From Novosphingobium sp. (GTDB lineage Bacteria > Pseudomonadota > Alphaproteobacteria > Sphingomonadales > Sphingomonadaceae): 64,000 nt of DNA. How positions within the stretch are numbered: the first letter of the stretch is position 1; every line of letters begins with the position of its first letter. The notes under the pieces were generated by a model that saw only the letters and a list, made by a program, of their open reading frames with translations, did no database searches and was not told where the DNA came from. Both the position numbers and the translations under genes were made by a program. The stretch is from the NCBI RefSeq assembly GCF_027486195.1, contig NZ_JAIXPP010000003.1, positions 1 through 64,000 of the forward strand, read 5' to 3'. Below, in pieces: positions 8,645 through 17,387 of this stretch.

Positions 8645-9760
8645 TCAGAAGCCCGAACCCGGACCGTAGCTGATCTCCACGCGGCGGTTCTGCACTTCGC
8701 GCACACCGTCTGCCGTGGGCACCCGCTGGTTGGTCTCGCCAAACGCCTGGCTGGTGATCGCGCTGGCAGCGATGCCGTGCCCGGTCAGGTAGCTCTGCAC
8801 GGCGCTGTCGCGGCGTGACGAGAGGCCGAGGTTGTACTTCGAGGAGCCCGAACTGTCGGTGTGGCCGGCGAGCATGATGGCGACGTTGGAGCAGTTGCCG
8901 TACGCCTGCACCGCGTTGTCCAGCACGCTGGCCGCTTCGGGCGAGATGTCCGACATGTCCCAATCGAAGAACACGATGAACGGGCCGCGGTTGCAGGTAA
9001 CCACCGGCGGCGGGGGCGGCGGGGGCGGAGGAGGCGGCGCCATCATCGGCGGCGGGGGCGGCGGCGGAGCAGCCTCGGGTTCCGGTTCGACGGCGGGGCC
9101 GCCGAAGCTGAACGTCAGCGTTGCCAGCAGCGAATGCGAACGCAAGTCGGCCTTGCGCGAGAAGCCATCGGCGGCGAGGAACGTGTCGGCACCGTCGGGG
9201 CGGAAGTAGCGGTACTTCACGCCGAAATCGACATTGCGGCCGAGCGGCACCGTCAGCCCGGCGAGCGCCTGCCAAGCAAAGCCATGCGCGCGATCGTTGA
9301 GCGATACCGCGCCGGGCAGGTTCTCCGCGAGCCGCGTCCGGGCATAGCCGACACCGCCGCCGGCATAGGCCTTGATCCCGCCCCAATGGCCGAGACCGAC
9401 GAGCGCGTTGGCCATGCCGGCCCAAGTGCTGGTCTCGCCGGAGAGATTGCCATTCGAGGTGAATTCACCATTCGGCAGCGGGGTTCCGACCGGGCGCGTC
9501 TGGGTGCGCAGTTTCGAACGGGCATAAAACCCTTCCGCCTCAAGCCGGAAATGGCCGAAGTCATAACCGATCGCGCCGCCGGCTTCCCAGCCGGTCTTGA
9601 ACCGATCCGTGTGCTCATAGCCGCCTGGGCCACTGACATCCGAGCGCTGCTGCTTTACCGCGCCACCTTCCAGGGTGATGTAGGGCCCGGCATCGGAGGC
9701 ATAGGCGCTAGTGCCTAGCGCACTGGTGGCCAGCATCAGGCCGACGAGAATTTTCCTCAT
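8645..9760 (-). CDS. OmpA family outer membrane protein
   Basis: A 371-residue protein. Its signal peptide is MRKILVGLMLATSALGTSAYA. An OmpA-like eight-stranded barrel spans about 25-210, with repeated aromatic/glycine strands such as GWEAGGAIGYDFGHFRLEAE and VDFGVKYRYFRP. A linker carries runs of 7 and 11 prolines. The C-terminal OmpA peptidoglycan-binding domain runs from about 255 to the end; GHTDSSGSSKYNLGLSSRR carries the Asp and Arg residues that bind diaminopimelate. It anchors the outer membrane to peptidoglycan. It is monocistronic, read away from the AT-rich gap at 9761-10439, with its start at ATG 9760. Confidence 0.94.
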   Translation of the reverse strand: MRKILVGLMLATSALGTSAYASDAGPYITLEGGAVKQQRSDVSGPGGYEHTDRFKTGWEAGGAIGYDFGHFRLEAEGFYARSKLRTQTRPVGTPLPNGEFTSNGNLSGETSTWAGMANALVGLGHWGGIKAYAGGGVGYARTRLAENLPGAVSLNDRAHGFAWQALAGLTVPLGRNVDFGVKYRYFRPDGADTFLAADGFSRKADLRSHSLLATLTFSFGGPAVEPEPEAAPPPPPPPMMAPPPPPPPPPPPVVTCNRGPFIVFFDWDMSDISPEAASVLDNAVQAYGNCSNVAIMLAGHTDSSGSSKYNLGLSSRRDSAVQSYLTGHGIAASAITSQAFGETNQRVPTADGVREVQNRRVEISYGPGSGF

Positions 9761-10439
9761 GAAGTATCCGTTCTTTTTTGGTGAAGCCGCAAGATGCGGC
9801 CACGAGGTAAGAGGGGGGAGCAGGATCGGCGGCGGCCTGACGCCGAACAGGTCCGGCAGCCCGGCAGAGGCGGGGCGGCTCGAATAACCTGGCCGTGGCG
9901 ATCGGGTCTTCTAGGGTTAGGGACGCGGGCCATCGCCAACGTCGAACGGTGGGTAGCCCGCCAGCGCGGCCGGGCACAGCTTCGGAATATACCCATGGTG
10001 GGGCAGCCAGCCCTGCGGACGAGGGTCAGGCGGAAGCCTCTGGCTACAAGTGGTCAAGGGATGGCAAACAGCGCACGATCGTACTCGGTGCTTTGGCATC
10101 GGTGAGTACCGCGAATGCAGTCAAGGGCTAGAGCATGCCCCGAATTGTTCGACGGCGGAGAACAGGATAGCAGTATCGTCGTAAAGAATGTTATGGAGCT
10201 TCGAACGAACTTCTGTAAAAATTGCATTGCCTATGTAATTAAATTACTAATTGTTTTGTCTATTCATTCCCAAATTTCTCATAAATTTTCTAAAGAGGCG
10301 CGAGGACATCAAGTGCCGCCAGCCTTTTAGAGAACAAAGTTAAGTCAATGATTCATGGTAACTTTCCGCAATGATTGACACTCATGGGGGCGCTTGATAT
10401 CTTCGGAATCGGGGATTGGGGCGGGCAACCGAACAGCGT
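9761..10439. other. Long intergenic region with an AT-rich segment
   Basis: About 680 bases without a credible gene. The left part (9761-10130) is GC-rich and should hold the promoter of the leftward OmpA-like gene. The segment of about 10150-10375 is conspicuously AT-rich against the rest of the window and contains a palindrome, GTAATT-A-AATTAC (10235-10247). It should hold the promoter of the rightward AraC regulator. Short open frames here (for example 10115-10330) have no ribosome site or recognisable domain. Confidence 0.6.
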
Positions 10440-11405
10440 GTGATCGAGTTTTCTACCGACGTATTGCGGCCGCAGGACCGGTATCCTTTCTGGCGGGATC
10501 TGGTCGGCAACAACTTCCAGGAGGCTGATCTTAGTCTGGAACGGGATGACCGGCTGCGCTTTTCCGGCTCGATGGTCATGCGTCACTATGGCGATTTCGA
10601 AATTGTCGAGAGCAGATCGACTGCGCACGAAACGATCCAGAGCAAGAATTTTGTCAGCCACGTCGATGACAACTACCTGTGGGTCTATCAGCAACTGGAA
10701 TCGCGCGAAGTCGCGCTGTTCGACACGGTTGACGACGTTCACCTCTCACCGGGTGACATGTATATCTATCATCCGGTGCTGCCCTCCCGGCTGAAACCGC
10801 TCGATCAAATACCCTCACGCACGCGGCTGTACCGTTTTCACAAGCGCCATCTCGCCAGTATCGGCGGGAAACTGCCCGATTATGTGCCCACACGGAAAGT
10901 CTCCGGAGAAGGCGGCGCGGCGCGCCTGCTCACAGCCTATCTCGGAACACTGGCAAGCGAATTGCCCGGGCTGGACAGCTTTGCCGCCGACATGGCGCTC
11001 AATGCCTTCTACGGGCTGGTCGCTGCCGCCTATGGCGCGGTGGACGGGAATGGTGAGCCGATCTCGACCGCTGTCGAACGGGGGCGGCTCAATCTGGCGC
11101 GCAAGCTGATCGATCGCCATTCGAGCAATCCAGCGTTGTCGGCAGCCATAGTGGCAGAGAACATGCGCTTGTCCGAGCGGACACTGCAGCGCGCGTTTGA
11201 AGTGCATGGGGACAGCTTCACCTTGTGCCTGCGCCGCATCCGGCTCGACAAATGCAAGCGCGCCCTGCGCGATCCGGCGGCGGCGGGACAGCTGATCTCG
11301 ACCATCGCCTACGCCAACGGGTTCGATTCGCTGGCGACCTTCAACCGCCAGTTCCAGCAGGCCTTCGGCCTGACCCCGCGCGAATGGCGACAGGGCGAAG
11401 GCTGA
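10440..11405 (+). CDS. AraC family transcriptional regulator
   Basis: About 321 residues. The N-terminal part (about 5-200) is the AraC-binding-like sensory domain found in AraC regulators that begin with FSTDxLxxxDRxxxWR. The C-terminal 100 residues carry the two helix-turn-helices: SAAIVAENMRLSERTLQRAF, then STIAYANGFDSLATFNRQF and the closing GLTPREWR. GTG 10440 gives the usual N-terminus (MIEFSTDVLRPQDRYPFWR). A TTG at 10416 in the same frame is the alternative and would add 8 residues. It is 160 bases upstream of, and co-oriented with, the trimeric autotransporter gene, so it is a likely activator of that adhesin. The effector is unknown. Confidence 0.88.
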   Translation: MIEFSTDVLRPQDRYPFWRDLVGNNFQEADLSLERDDRLRFSGSMVMRHYGDFEIVESRSTAHETIQSKNFVSHVDDNYLWVYQQLESREVALFDTVDDVHLSPGDMYIYHPVLPSRLKPLDQIPSRTRLYRFHKRHLASIGGKLPDYVPTRKVSGEGGAARLLTAYLGTLASELPGLDSFAADMALNAFYGLVAAAYGAVDGNGEPISTAVERGRLNLARKLIDRHSSNPALSAAIVAENMRLSERTLQRAFEVHGDSFTLCLRRIRLDKCKRALRDPAAAGQLISTIAYANGFDSLATFNRQFQQAFGLTPREWRQGEG

Positions 11406-11565
11406 TCCCTTCCGAAAAATGCCCATGGCGGAGAATGAGCAATGATTGGCGCGGGCTGAGGAGAACTCCCCTTGGCCAGCGATAGACTGTCCCCGGAAGT
11501 GATGAGCACCGGCCCCGGCTGAAGACAACAAGGCGCGGCGGCCAAGAACCGGGGGATCTTGTGTC

Positions 11566-14500
11566 ATGAACCGCACCAATCGTTTTTCGCGAACCCTTCT
11601 GCTGTCGAGCGCGAGCATGGCCGCGATCCTTGGCGTGGCCGGCGCGGCGCAAGGCCAGGCCGTGGGCACATCGCCGCCGCCGGCAAGCGGAGTCTGCGCA
11701 GCCAATGCGGATCTCCAGACCCTCGTCTGCGGTTCTGGCGCAAGCGTCAGCACAACGCCGCCCGCACCTGTGCCCACGCAGGCCACCGCGCTCGGCCACG
11801 CCGCCCACGCCTTCAACGCAGACACCACGGCCATCGGCGCCAACAGCGAGGCGACCGGCACGGAGTCGTCAGCGCTGGGCAGCGGTGCGAGCGCCACCGG
11901 AAATCAGACGATTGCGGTCGGCTCCGGCGCTGCGGCGTCCAGCGGGCTGGCCACTGTGGTGGGCGTCAATGGCAGCGCCTCGGGCACTGAGGCGACGGCG
12001 CTGGGCGCCTATGGCAACGCCGCGCAGGACTATTCGACTTCCATCGGCGCGTTCAGCGCGGCAAATGGGCTGAACAGCACGACCACGGGCGCGGAAAGCG
12101 TCGCGGAAGCCACAGATAGCAGCGCATTTGGCGCGTTCAGCAAGGCGCGCGAGGTCAAGTCCACCGCCGTTGGCAAAGGCGCGCAGGCGCTGGGCGAAAA
12201 CAGCACCGCTATCGGCGAGGGCGCGGTTGCCAAGAGCGATGGCGGGCCCTCGGAAACCGCTGGACTTTCGACCGCTGTCGGCCAGGCCGCAGCGGCCAAC
12301 GGCTATCGCAGCACGGCGCTGGGGCAAGGCGCAGTAGCGGGCGAAAGCGCGACTTCCACCGGTCAGGGCAGCACCGCCAGCAGCGCTTCCTCGAGCGCCT
12401 ATGGCGTGGACAGCCGGGCGACAGCAAATGGCGCATCCGCCTTCGGTGCGGCCAGCACGGCCTCCGGCCTGATCAGCACGGCCGTCGGCAATGCCGCTTT
12501 TTCAAGCGCGGAAGGGGCCGCCAGCCTTGGCAACAACAGCCGCGCGACGGGGGCCTACAGCACGGCGCTCGGCACGGATGCCGATGCTATGGCCGACGAC
12601 GCGGTAGCAGTCGGTGCTTTCAGCGCGGCCACCAGCAAGAAGGCGGTCGCGGTCGGTACGGGCGCTGTCGCCACTGGAGAAGCGAGCATCGCCATCGGCG
12701 ACGGCAGCGAAACCACTCAGGACAAGGCGCTCGCACTTGGGGCCTCCGCAAAGGCTTCGGGCCTGCTTTCAACCGCGATTGGCGCTGGCGCCAAGGGAGC
12801 GGGCAACAATGCGCTGGCGCTGGGCGTGAATGCCGCTGCCAACAGCGCCAACAGCATGGCGCTTGGCAATGGTACCATCGTCTCAGGCACGAACAGCATT
12901 GCGCTCGGCAATGGATCGACGACGGGCCGCAACAATGTCGTCTCAGTCGGCACGAGCGGCGCGGAACGTGCGCTGGTGAACGTTGCCGCCGGCACTTCGG
13001 CAACCGATGCGGTCAACCTTGGCCAGCTCGATGCCCGGGTCGCATCCAGCAATGGCGGCAAGGTGACGGTCGGTTCCGCTGTTTCGGCCGGCGTCGGCAA
13101 CACGCTCAGCAATCAGAACATCGGGGTGGTGATTGGGGATACCAATGCCAGCTTCAAGGGCGTCGCGATTGGCCGGCTCAATGCGGTCAACGGGACAGGC
13201 ACGGTCGCCATCGGTGAAAGCAACGAGGCGGTTTCAACAGGTTCCATCGCCCTCGGCCTGGAGTCAAAGGCGCTTGATGTCTCGGCCATCTCCATGGGTT
13301 GGGCTGCGCAGGCAACGGCTCAGGAGTCCATCGCAATCGGCCGCGCGAGCACGGCGAGTTCGTTCGAAAATGTCGCGCTGGGCGCGTTTACCGAGGCCAG
13401 CGGAGAGCTCAGCATGGCCGGCGGCGCACATGCCATTGCCAGCGGCGATGCCAGCCTCGCTATCGGCGCATACGCAAAAGCCCTCGGCAAGAACAGTACG
13501 GCCATTGGCTTCAGCGCCTACGCGCCAGCCATGAACAGTGTTGCAATCGGCCAGAATTCCAATGCCGACAAGGCCGATTCCGTCTCGTTTGGCTATGGCA
13601 CCTACAATCGAACATTGACCCATGTCGCCAACGGCCTCTCGCAATACGAGGCCGTAAACTATGGGCAATTGACCGACGTGATCAAAAGTATCGATCAGGT
13701 CAAATTTGCACTCCAGCTGGACTCGGCCAGCGATCAGCCAAATGGCCAAGGTCTGGCCCTCGGCGTAGGGGCCTTGGCCACAGGCAAATCCGTCTCGCTT
13801 GGCTACCTCAATCAGGCGAAGGGCAATGGTGCGGTGGCGATCGGCGATCCCAATATCGCCACTGGCACCGGCGCGGTCGCCATCGGTGCCGACAATACGG
13901 CCACCGGAGCCGCCGCCGTGGCGCTGGGCAACCTGAGCATTGCCGATGGCGATTCCGCCCTTGCGATCGGCGATCAGGCCAATGCCAGCAAAGCGGGCAA
14001 CATCGCCATTGGCCAATCGAGCGCTGCCAGCGGCGACCGCAGCCTCGCGCTGGGCGCAACGGCCACCGCCAGCGCCGCCGATTCTGTCGCGATAGGCTAT
14101 GGCTCAAGCGCGGATCGCGCCAACTCCGTCTCGGTCGGCAGTGCTGCATTGCAGCGCCAGATCACCAATGTTGCTGCGGGCACACAAGACACCGACGCGG
14201 TCAATTTCGCGCAGCTCAAGGCTGTGGCGGCCACTGGCAACGCGGCCGCGACTGCTGCCGCGCAAACCACAGCAAACACCGCGCTGACAAACGCGGCCGC
14301 GGCGAAGGCGAGCGCCGATGCTGCCGCCGCCGATGCCAACACCGCGCTGGCGCAAAACGTCGTGCAGGATGCCAAGATCGCCAGCGTGGAAGCCGCCAGT
14401 ACCGTCCACTCGACCCAGATCGCCGCAATCCAGGCCAGGGATGCAGCGCAAGACGCGCGGGCGACCGCAATCGAGGCAGTTACCGCAGCCCAAGGCGCAC

Positions 14501-14790
14501 GCCTGACCGCGCTCGAATCCGGGCTCGGCCGGCTGGGCAATCAGGTCGAGACGAATCGCCGCGACGCCAATGGCGGCATCGCTGCGGCGATGGCGATGGG
14601 CGGCACGCTGATGCCCGCCGATGCCAGGTTCGCCGTTTCATTCAACCTCGCCACCTACCGGGGCCAGCAGGGCTTTTCGGGTTCCGCCGTGGTCAAGGCC
14701 AGCGACCACGTTTATTTCAATGCGGGCGTGGCCGGATCAACAGTCAAAGGTTCGAGCGGAGGACGGGTCGGTATGACCTTCGCCTGGTAG
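11566..14790 (+). CDS. YadA-like trimeric autotransporter adhesin
   Basis: A 1074-residue surface adhesin. After the signal peptide (about 1-33, ending AAQGQA) come many 14-residue left-handed beta-roll head repeats of the pattern AxAxGxxSxAIGxxA. Three neck motifs divide them: NVAAGTSATDAVNLGQL (about 471), HVANGLSQYEAVNYGQL (about 686) and NVAAGTQDTDAVNFAQL (about 868). An Ala-rich coiled-coil stalk follows (about 885-985), then the YadA membrane anchor (about 985-1074) ending in the beta-signal residues TFAW. Three copies form one outer-membrane pore and export the passenger (type Vc secretion). The repeated DNA explains the many open frames here. The AraC gene upstream may control it. Its 3' end overlaps the convergent crotonase reading frame by 54 bases. 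Confidence 0.95.
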   Translation: MNRTNRFSRTLLLSSASMAAILGVAGAAQGQAVGTSPPPASGVCAANADLQTLVCGSGASVSTTPPAPVPTQATALGHAAHAFNADTTAIGANSEATGTESSALGSGASATGNQTIAVGSGAAASSGLATVVGVNGSASGTEATALGAYGNAAQDYSTSIGAFSAANGLNSTTTGAESVAEATDSSAFGAFSKAREVKSTAVGKGAQALGENSTAIGEGAVAKSDGGPSETAGLSTAVGQAAAANGYRSTALGQGAVAGESATSTGQGSTASSASSSAYGVDSRATANGASAFGAASTASGLISTAVGNAAFSSAEGAASLGNNSRATGAYSTALGTDADAMADDAVAVGAFSAATSKKAVAVGTGAVATGEASIAIGDGSETTQDKALALGASAKASGLLSTAIGAGAKGAGNNALALGVNAAANSANSMALGNGTIVSGTNSIALGNGSTTGRNNVVSVGTSGAERALVNVAAGTSATDAVNLGQLDARVASSNGGKVTVGSAVSAGVGNTLSNQNIGVVIGDTNASFKGVAIGRLNAVNGTGTVAIGESNEAVSTGSIALGLESKALDVSAISMGWAAQATAQESIAIGRASTASSFENVALGAFTEASGELSMAGGAHAIASGDASLAIGAYAKALGKNSTAIGFSAYAPAMNSVAIGQNSNADKADSVSFGYGTYNRTLTHVANGLSQYEAVNYGQLTDVIKSIDQVKFALQLDSASDQPNGQGLALGVGALATGKSVSLGYLNQAKGNGAVAIGDPNIATGTGAVAIGADNTATGAAAVALGNLSIADGDSALAIGDQANASKAGNIAIGQSSAASGDRSLALGATATASAADSVAIGYGSSADRANSVSVGSAALQRQITNVAAGTQDTDAVNFAQLKAVAATGNAAATAAAQTTANTALTNAAAAKASADAAAADANTALAQNVVQDAKIASVEAASTVHSTQIAAIQARDAAQDARATAIEAVTAAQGARLTALESGLGRLGNQVETNRRDANGGIAAAMAMGGTLMPADARFAVSFNLATYRGQQGFSGSAVVKASDHVYFNAGVAGSTVKGSSGGRVGMTFAW

Positions 14791-15621
14791 GCGCGGCCTA
14801 GGCCTTGATCGCACAAGGCCGTCATCCGCCTCCTCGTCGGCCGTGCGCTTTCCAACATGGAGGCGGGCAAGCCTCCAACCATCCAGAAAACACTGACAGT
14901 TTAAATGGATGAATAGCGGCAATGGTGCGGGGATGGCGCCGATCGCAGCCTGTTCGCCCGCTTCGATGAACTTGCGCCCTGCCGTCTTGGTCACGCGGAT
15001 GCCGAGGGGCGCATTCGCGGCGATGATGCGGGCGAGCTCCATCGCGCGGTCGATCTGTTCACCTGGTTCGACAACCTCTTGAACCAGACCGATGCGATAG
15101 GCCTCTGCCGCATTGAATTCGTCGCAGAGTAGCAGGTGGTACATCGCGTTGCCCCACCCTGCGCGCGCTGTGTAGCGGAAATGCGCACCGCCCAAGGGCG
15201 CAATCCCGCGCTTGGCTTCCATCTGGCAAAAGCGCGCATCGCTCGCCGCGACGACAATATCGCCAGAGAGCATCAGTTCGATACCGATGGTGTAGCAGAT
15301 GCCCTGCACAGCCGTGACGATCGGCTTGGTGCATTGATTGGCAAGGCCAAAGGGATCGATATTGCATTCGGGATCGGGCTTTACCGTCGCCGTGGGTCCG
15401 AAGAATTTGGGCATGTCGAGGCCAGCGGTGAACGAGCCGCCCTCGGCGCAAAGGACACCGACCCATAAGGCATCATCGTTTTCGAGCACGGTCAGCGCAT
15501 CTGAAAGCTGGGCCATCATCTCCGGGCTGAAGGCGTTCTTCTTCGCCACATTGTCGATCACGATCTTCAGAATGCGATCGTGCCGTTCGGTGGTGACGCG
15601 GCCTGCAGACGTATCAGACAT
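14737..15621 (-). CDS. Enoyl-CoA hydratase/isomerase with replaced C-terminus
   Basis: A 294-residue reading frame. Residues of about 5-230 are a crotonase: ENDDALWVGVLCAEGGSFTAGLDM gives one half of the CoA/oxyanion-hole region and TAVQGICYTIGIELMLSGD the other, followed by KRGIAPLGGAHFRYTARAGWGNAMY. Normal family members continue after AGEQAAIGAIPA with a 30-40-residue closing helix. Here similarity stops at about base 14930, and the remaining 60 residues are Arg/Pro-rich non-homologous sequence running antisense into the adhesin gene. The 3' end was therefore lost by rearrangement and the enzyme may be inactive. It lies downstream of the DsbA-like and SDR genes on the same strand, so it belongs to that catabolic unit. 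Confidence 0.8.
   Translation of the reverse strand: MSDTSAGRVTTERHDRILKIVIDNVAKKNAFSPEMMAQLSDALTVLENDDALWVGVLCAEGGSFTAGLDMPKFFGPTATVKPDPECNIDPFGLANQCTKPIVTAVQGICYTIGIELMLSGDIVVAASDARFCQMEAKRGIAPLGGAHFRYTARAGWGNAMYHLLLCDEFNAAEAYRIGLVQEVVEPGEQIDRAMELARIIAANAPLGIRVTKTAGRKFIEAGEQAAIGAIPAPLPLFIHLNCQCFLDGWRLARLHVGKRTADEEADDGLVRSRPRPRLPGEGHTDPSSARTFDC
14801..14820 (+). terminator. Hairpin after the adhesin gene
   Basis: GGCCTTG (14801-14807) and CAAGGCC (14814-14820) form a 7-bp stem with a 6-base loop, 10 bases after the adhesin stop codon. No U tract follows, so it is a weak terminator candidate. It lies inside the aberrant 3' extension of the opposing crotonase frame. Confidence 0.4.
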
Positions 15622-15717
15622 TGCTGTGCTCCCGGGGTGTTCGAATGGATCGCGTACTGCGCGCGCTTCAGCGCCAACTTTGGCCTCAAATCTGGATGAT
15701 TTCTGAAATGCAGATGT

Positions 15718-16338
15718 TCACGCCCCAGACGGGAGCGCGCTCAGCAGTTCCTCGATCTGGCCAAGGCGCTCCTTGCCGAAGAACATCTCCTCGCCAACCA
15801 AGAAGGTCGGAATGCCGAACACGCCGCGCGCAACTGCGGCTTCAGTGTTGGCCACCAGTTCGGCCTTGACCTCGGGGCTGGTCGACAGTTCCAGCAGGCG
15901 CGCACCATCCAGCCCGCTGCGGTTCAATATGGCCAGAACGACTTCGGGGTCGTCCATCTTCTCGCCGTGCTCCCACATCCCGGCGAGCACGGCGCTTACA
16001 TAGGTCTCCGCCACGCCGAGATACTGCGCGGCCACCATGCCGCGCATGAGCGCCAGAGTGTTCATCGGAAAATGCGGGTTCATCCGGAACGCGGTCAGAC
16101 CATGCCGGGTGGCAAAGCGTTGCATTTCGAGCCGGTCGTACTCCAGCTTGCCCTTGATGCCGGCAAAGGCATTGAAGGGCGCCTGATTGCCCGTCGCCTT
16201 GAAGATGCCGCCGAGCAGGCAAGGGATGAGCTTGATCTCAGCGCCATGCCACTTCGCGATTCCCGGCAGGACTTTCAGCACGAGGTAGGCATTGGGGCTG
16301 CCGAAGTCGAAGATGAACTCGATGGCCGGTTTGCTCAC
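15718..16338 (-). CDS. DsbA-family 2-hydroxychromene-2-carboxylate isomerase-like protein
   Basis: A 206-residue protein of the kappa-GST/HCCA isomerase branch of the DsbA fold. Its first strand-turn is FIFDFGSPNAYLVLK, with Ser14 where thioredoxins carry Cys. The helical insert lies in the middle, and the cis-Pro/strand region GVFGIPTFLVGEEMFFGKERL is near the C-terminus. HCCA isomerases use glutathione in aromatic-ring catabolism; the real substrate here is unknown. The GTG start at 16338 is preferred over an upstream in-frame ATG at 16383 because AGGGAGA lies just before it and overlap with the SDR gene is avoided. It is part of a leftward SDR-isomerase-crotonase unit. Confidence 0.85.
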   Translation of the reverse strand: MSKPAIEFIFDFGSPNAYLVLKVLPGIAKWHGAEIKLIPCLLGGIFKATGNQAPFNAFAGIKGKLEYDRLEMQRFATRHGLTAFRMNPHFPMNTLALMRGMVAAQYLGVAETYVSAVLAGMWEHGEKMDDPEVVLAILNRSGLDGARLLELSTSPEVKAELVANTEAAVARGVFGIPTFLVGEEMFFGKERLGQIEELLSALPSGA

Positions 16339-16364
16339 TGGTGTTCTCCCTGACCCGTTCAGAT

Positions 16365-17123
16365 TTACCATTGCTCGCGCCACGGGCGCAGATCGAGCTC
16401 GTGCGTCCAGGCCGACCGCTGCTGGCGGTGCAGCATGACGTAGTTCCGGGCGATTTCGTCGGGCTTGAGGATAAGGTCTTCCTCCAGCAGCGGCGTCACG
16501 TCATCAAAGCGCGAGCGCGTGAAGACTCCGTCGATTGCCCCGTCACAAATCACATGCGCGACATGAATGCCAAGCGGGCCCAGTTCGCGCGCCATGGACT
16601 GGGCCACGGCGCGCAGGCCGTTCTTGGCGGCGGCAAAGGCGGCCAGCCGCTCGCGCCCACGAATGCTGGCGGTCGCCCCGGTGAAGATGATCGTGCCCCG
16701 CTGCCGGGGGACCATGACGTTGGCCGCTTCCCGCCCGGCGAGAAAACCCGCCAGACAGGCCATTTCCCAGACCTTGGTAAAGACCCGCGTCGTGGTCTCA
16801 CGAATGCCGAACTGGACGTTTGCGCCGATGTTGAACACGACCACGGCAATCGGCCCGATGTCCCGTTCGATGGTTGCAAACAGGTCGGTGGTTTCCGCCT
16901 CGGACCGCGCATCGACGCCAAAGGCATGGGCCTCGCCCCCCGCACCACGGATCGTCTCGGCAAGCGCTTCGAGCTGGCTCAGATTGCGGGCCCGCCGGGT
17001 CATGCAGACCGCCATGCCTTCGCCTGCGAAAGCCCGAGCGATCGCCCCGCCGACACCGTCGCCTGCGCCAATTACCAGACATACGTCCTTGCGGGCTGGT
17101 TGAAGTTGCTCGGCTTGTTCCAT
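16365..17123 (-). CDS. SDR family protein with Phe in place of the catalytic Tyr
   Basis: A 252-residue short-chain dehydrogenase-like protein with glycine motif GAGDGVGG (19-26). The position that normally holds the catalytic Tyr of YxxxK is Phe163 (AAFAAAKNGL), while Lys167 is kept. It ends with RSAWTHELDLRPWREQW, a tail closely resembling that of the other SDR of this cluster (18644-19342), so the two are paralogues. The ATG at 17123 has GGAGAGG just upstream. It is the first gene of the leftward unit. A near-perfect 44-bp palindrome lies about 60 bases upstream and is likely the operator of the divergent TetR regulator. The substrate is unknown, and redox activity is doubtful given the missing Tyr. 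Confidence 0.85.
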   Translation of the reverse strand: MEQAEQLQPARKDVCLVIGAGDGVGGAIARAFAGEGMAVCMTRRARNLSQLEALAETIRGAGGEAHAFGVDARSEAETTDLFATIERDIGPIAVVVFNIGANVQFGIRETTTRVFTKVWEMACLAGFLAGREAANVMVPRQRGTIIFTGATASIRGRERLAAFAAAKNGLRAVAQSMARELGPLGIHVAHVICDGAIDGVFTRSRFDDVTPLLEEDLILKPDEIARNYVMLHRQQRSAWTHELDLRPWREQW

Positions 17124-17180
17124 CTGCCTCTCCTGCATCGGGCGGTTTCGCTTCAGCCAAATTCCGGCTTGGCTGGCCCA

Positions 17181-17224
17181 CGCTTGACCATCTGTATGAT
17201 AATTATCATTCAGATGGTCAAGCG
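17181..17224. promoter_or_regulatory. 44-bp palindrome, likely TetR operator (site A)
   Basis: CGCTTGACCATCTG (17181-17194) and CAGATGGTCAAGCG (17211-17224) are perfect 14-bp inverted arms. The 16 bases between them are themselves palindromic around 17202/17203, with only the pair 17195/17210 mismatched. The core 17196-17209 reads ATGAT-AATT-ATCAT, a motif found again at 17338 and 18005. It lies between the divergent SDR and TetR genes, which suggests the autoregulated operator of the TetR protein. Confidence 0.75.
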
Positions 17225-17337
17225 AGTTGCTCTCCTCCCCACCGGAGGCGCGTAACTCGCGCTAGATTGGCGCTCAATCGGGCAGGAATGGCTGGCATTC
17301 TTTGCCACCGCGCTGTACCGAGCGCTGAGTATTCAGC

Positions 17338-17351
17338 ATGATGAAAATCAT
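17338..17351. promoter_or_regulatory. ATGAT-N4-ATCAT motif before the TetR gene (site B)
   Basis: ATGAT-GAAA-ATCAT lies 36 bases upstream of the TetR start codon. The two 5-base half-sites equal those of site A (17196-17209) and site C (18005-18018). The position suits repression of the regulator's own gene. Confidence 0.6.
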
Positions 17352-17387
17352 GGTGAGAAGGAAAGCCGATGCAGATGGAGGCCGCAA

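Noticed and set aside
10115..10330. Possible 71-codon gene in the AT-rich segment.
   Set aside because: No ribosome site, no domain, and it occupies the expected promoter region of the AraC gene.
11566..14790. CRISPR-like or tandem DNA repeats.
   Set aside because: The periodicity is a 42-base codon pattern of the adhesin head repeats, degenerate in sequence and fully in frame.
14881..14910. Slight likeness of the sequence around CACTGACAGTTTAAA to Agrobacterium T-DNA border flanks.
   Set aside because: Match is short and imperfect, and no border repeat or vir context is present. The region is better described as an unexplained rearrangement junction.
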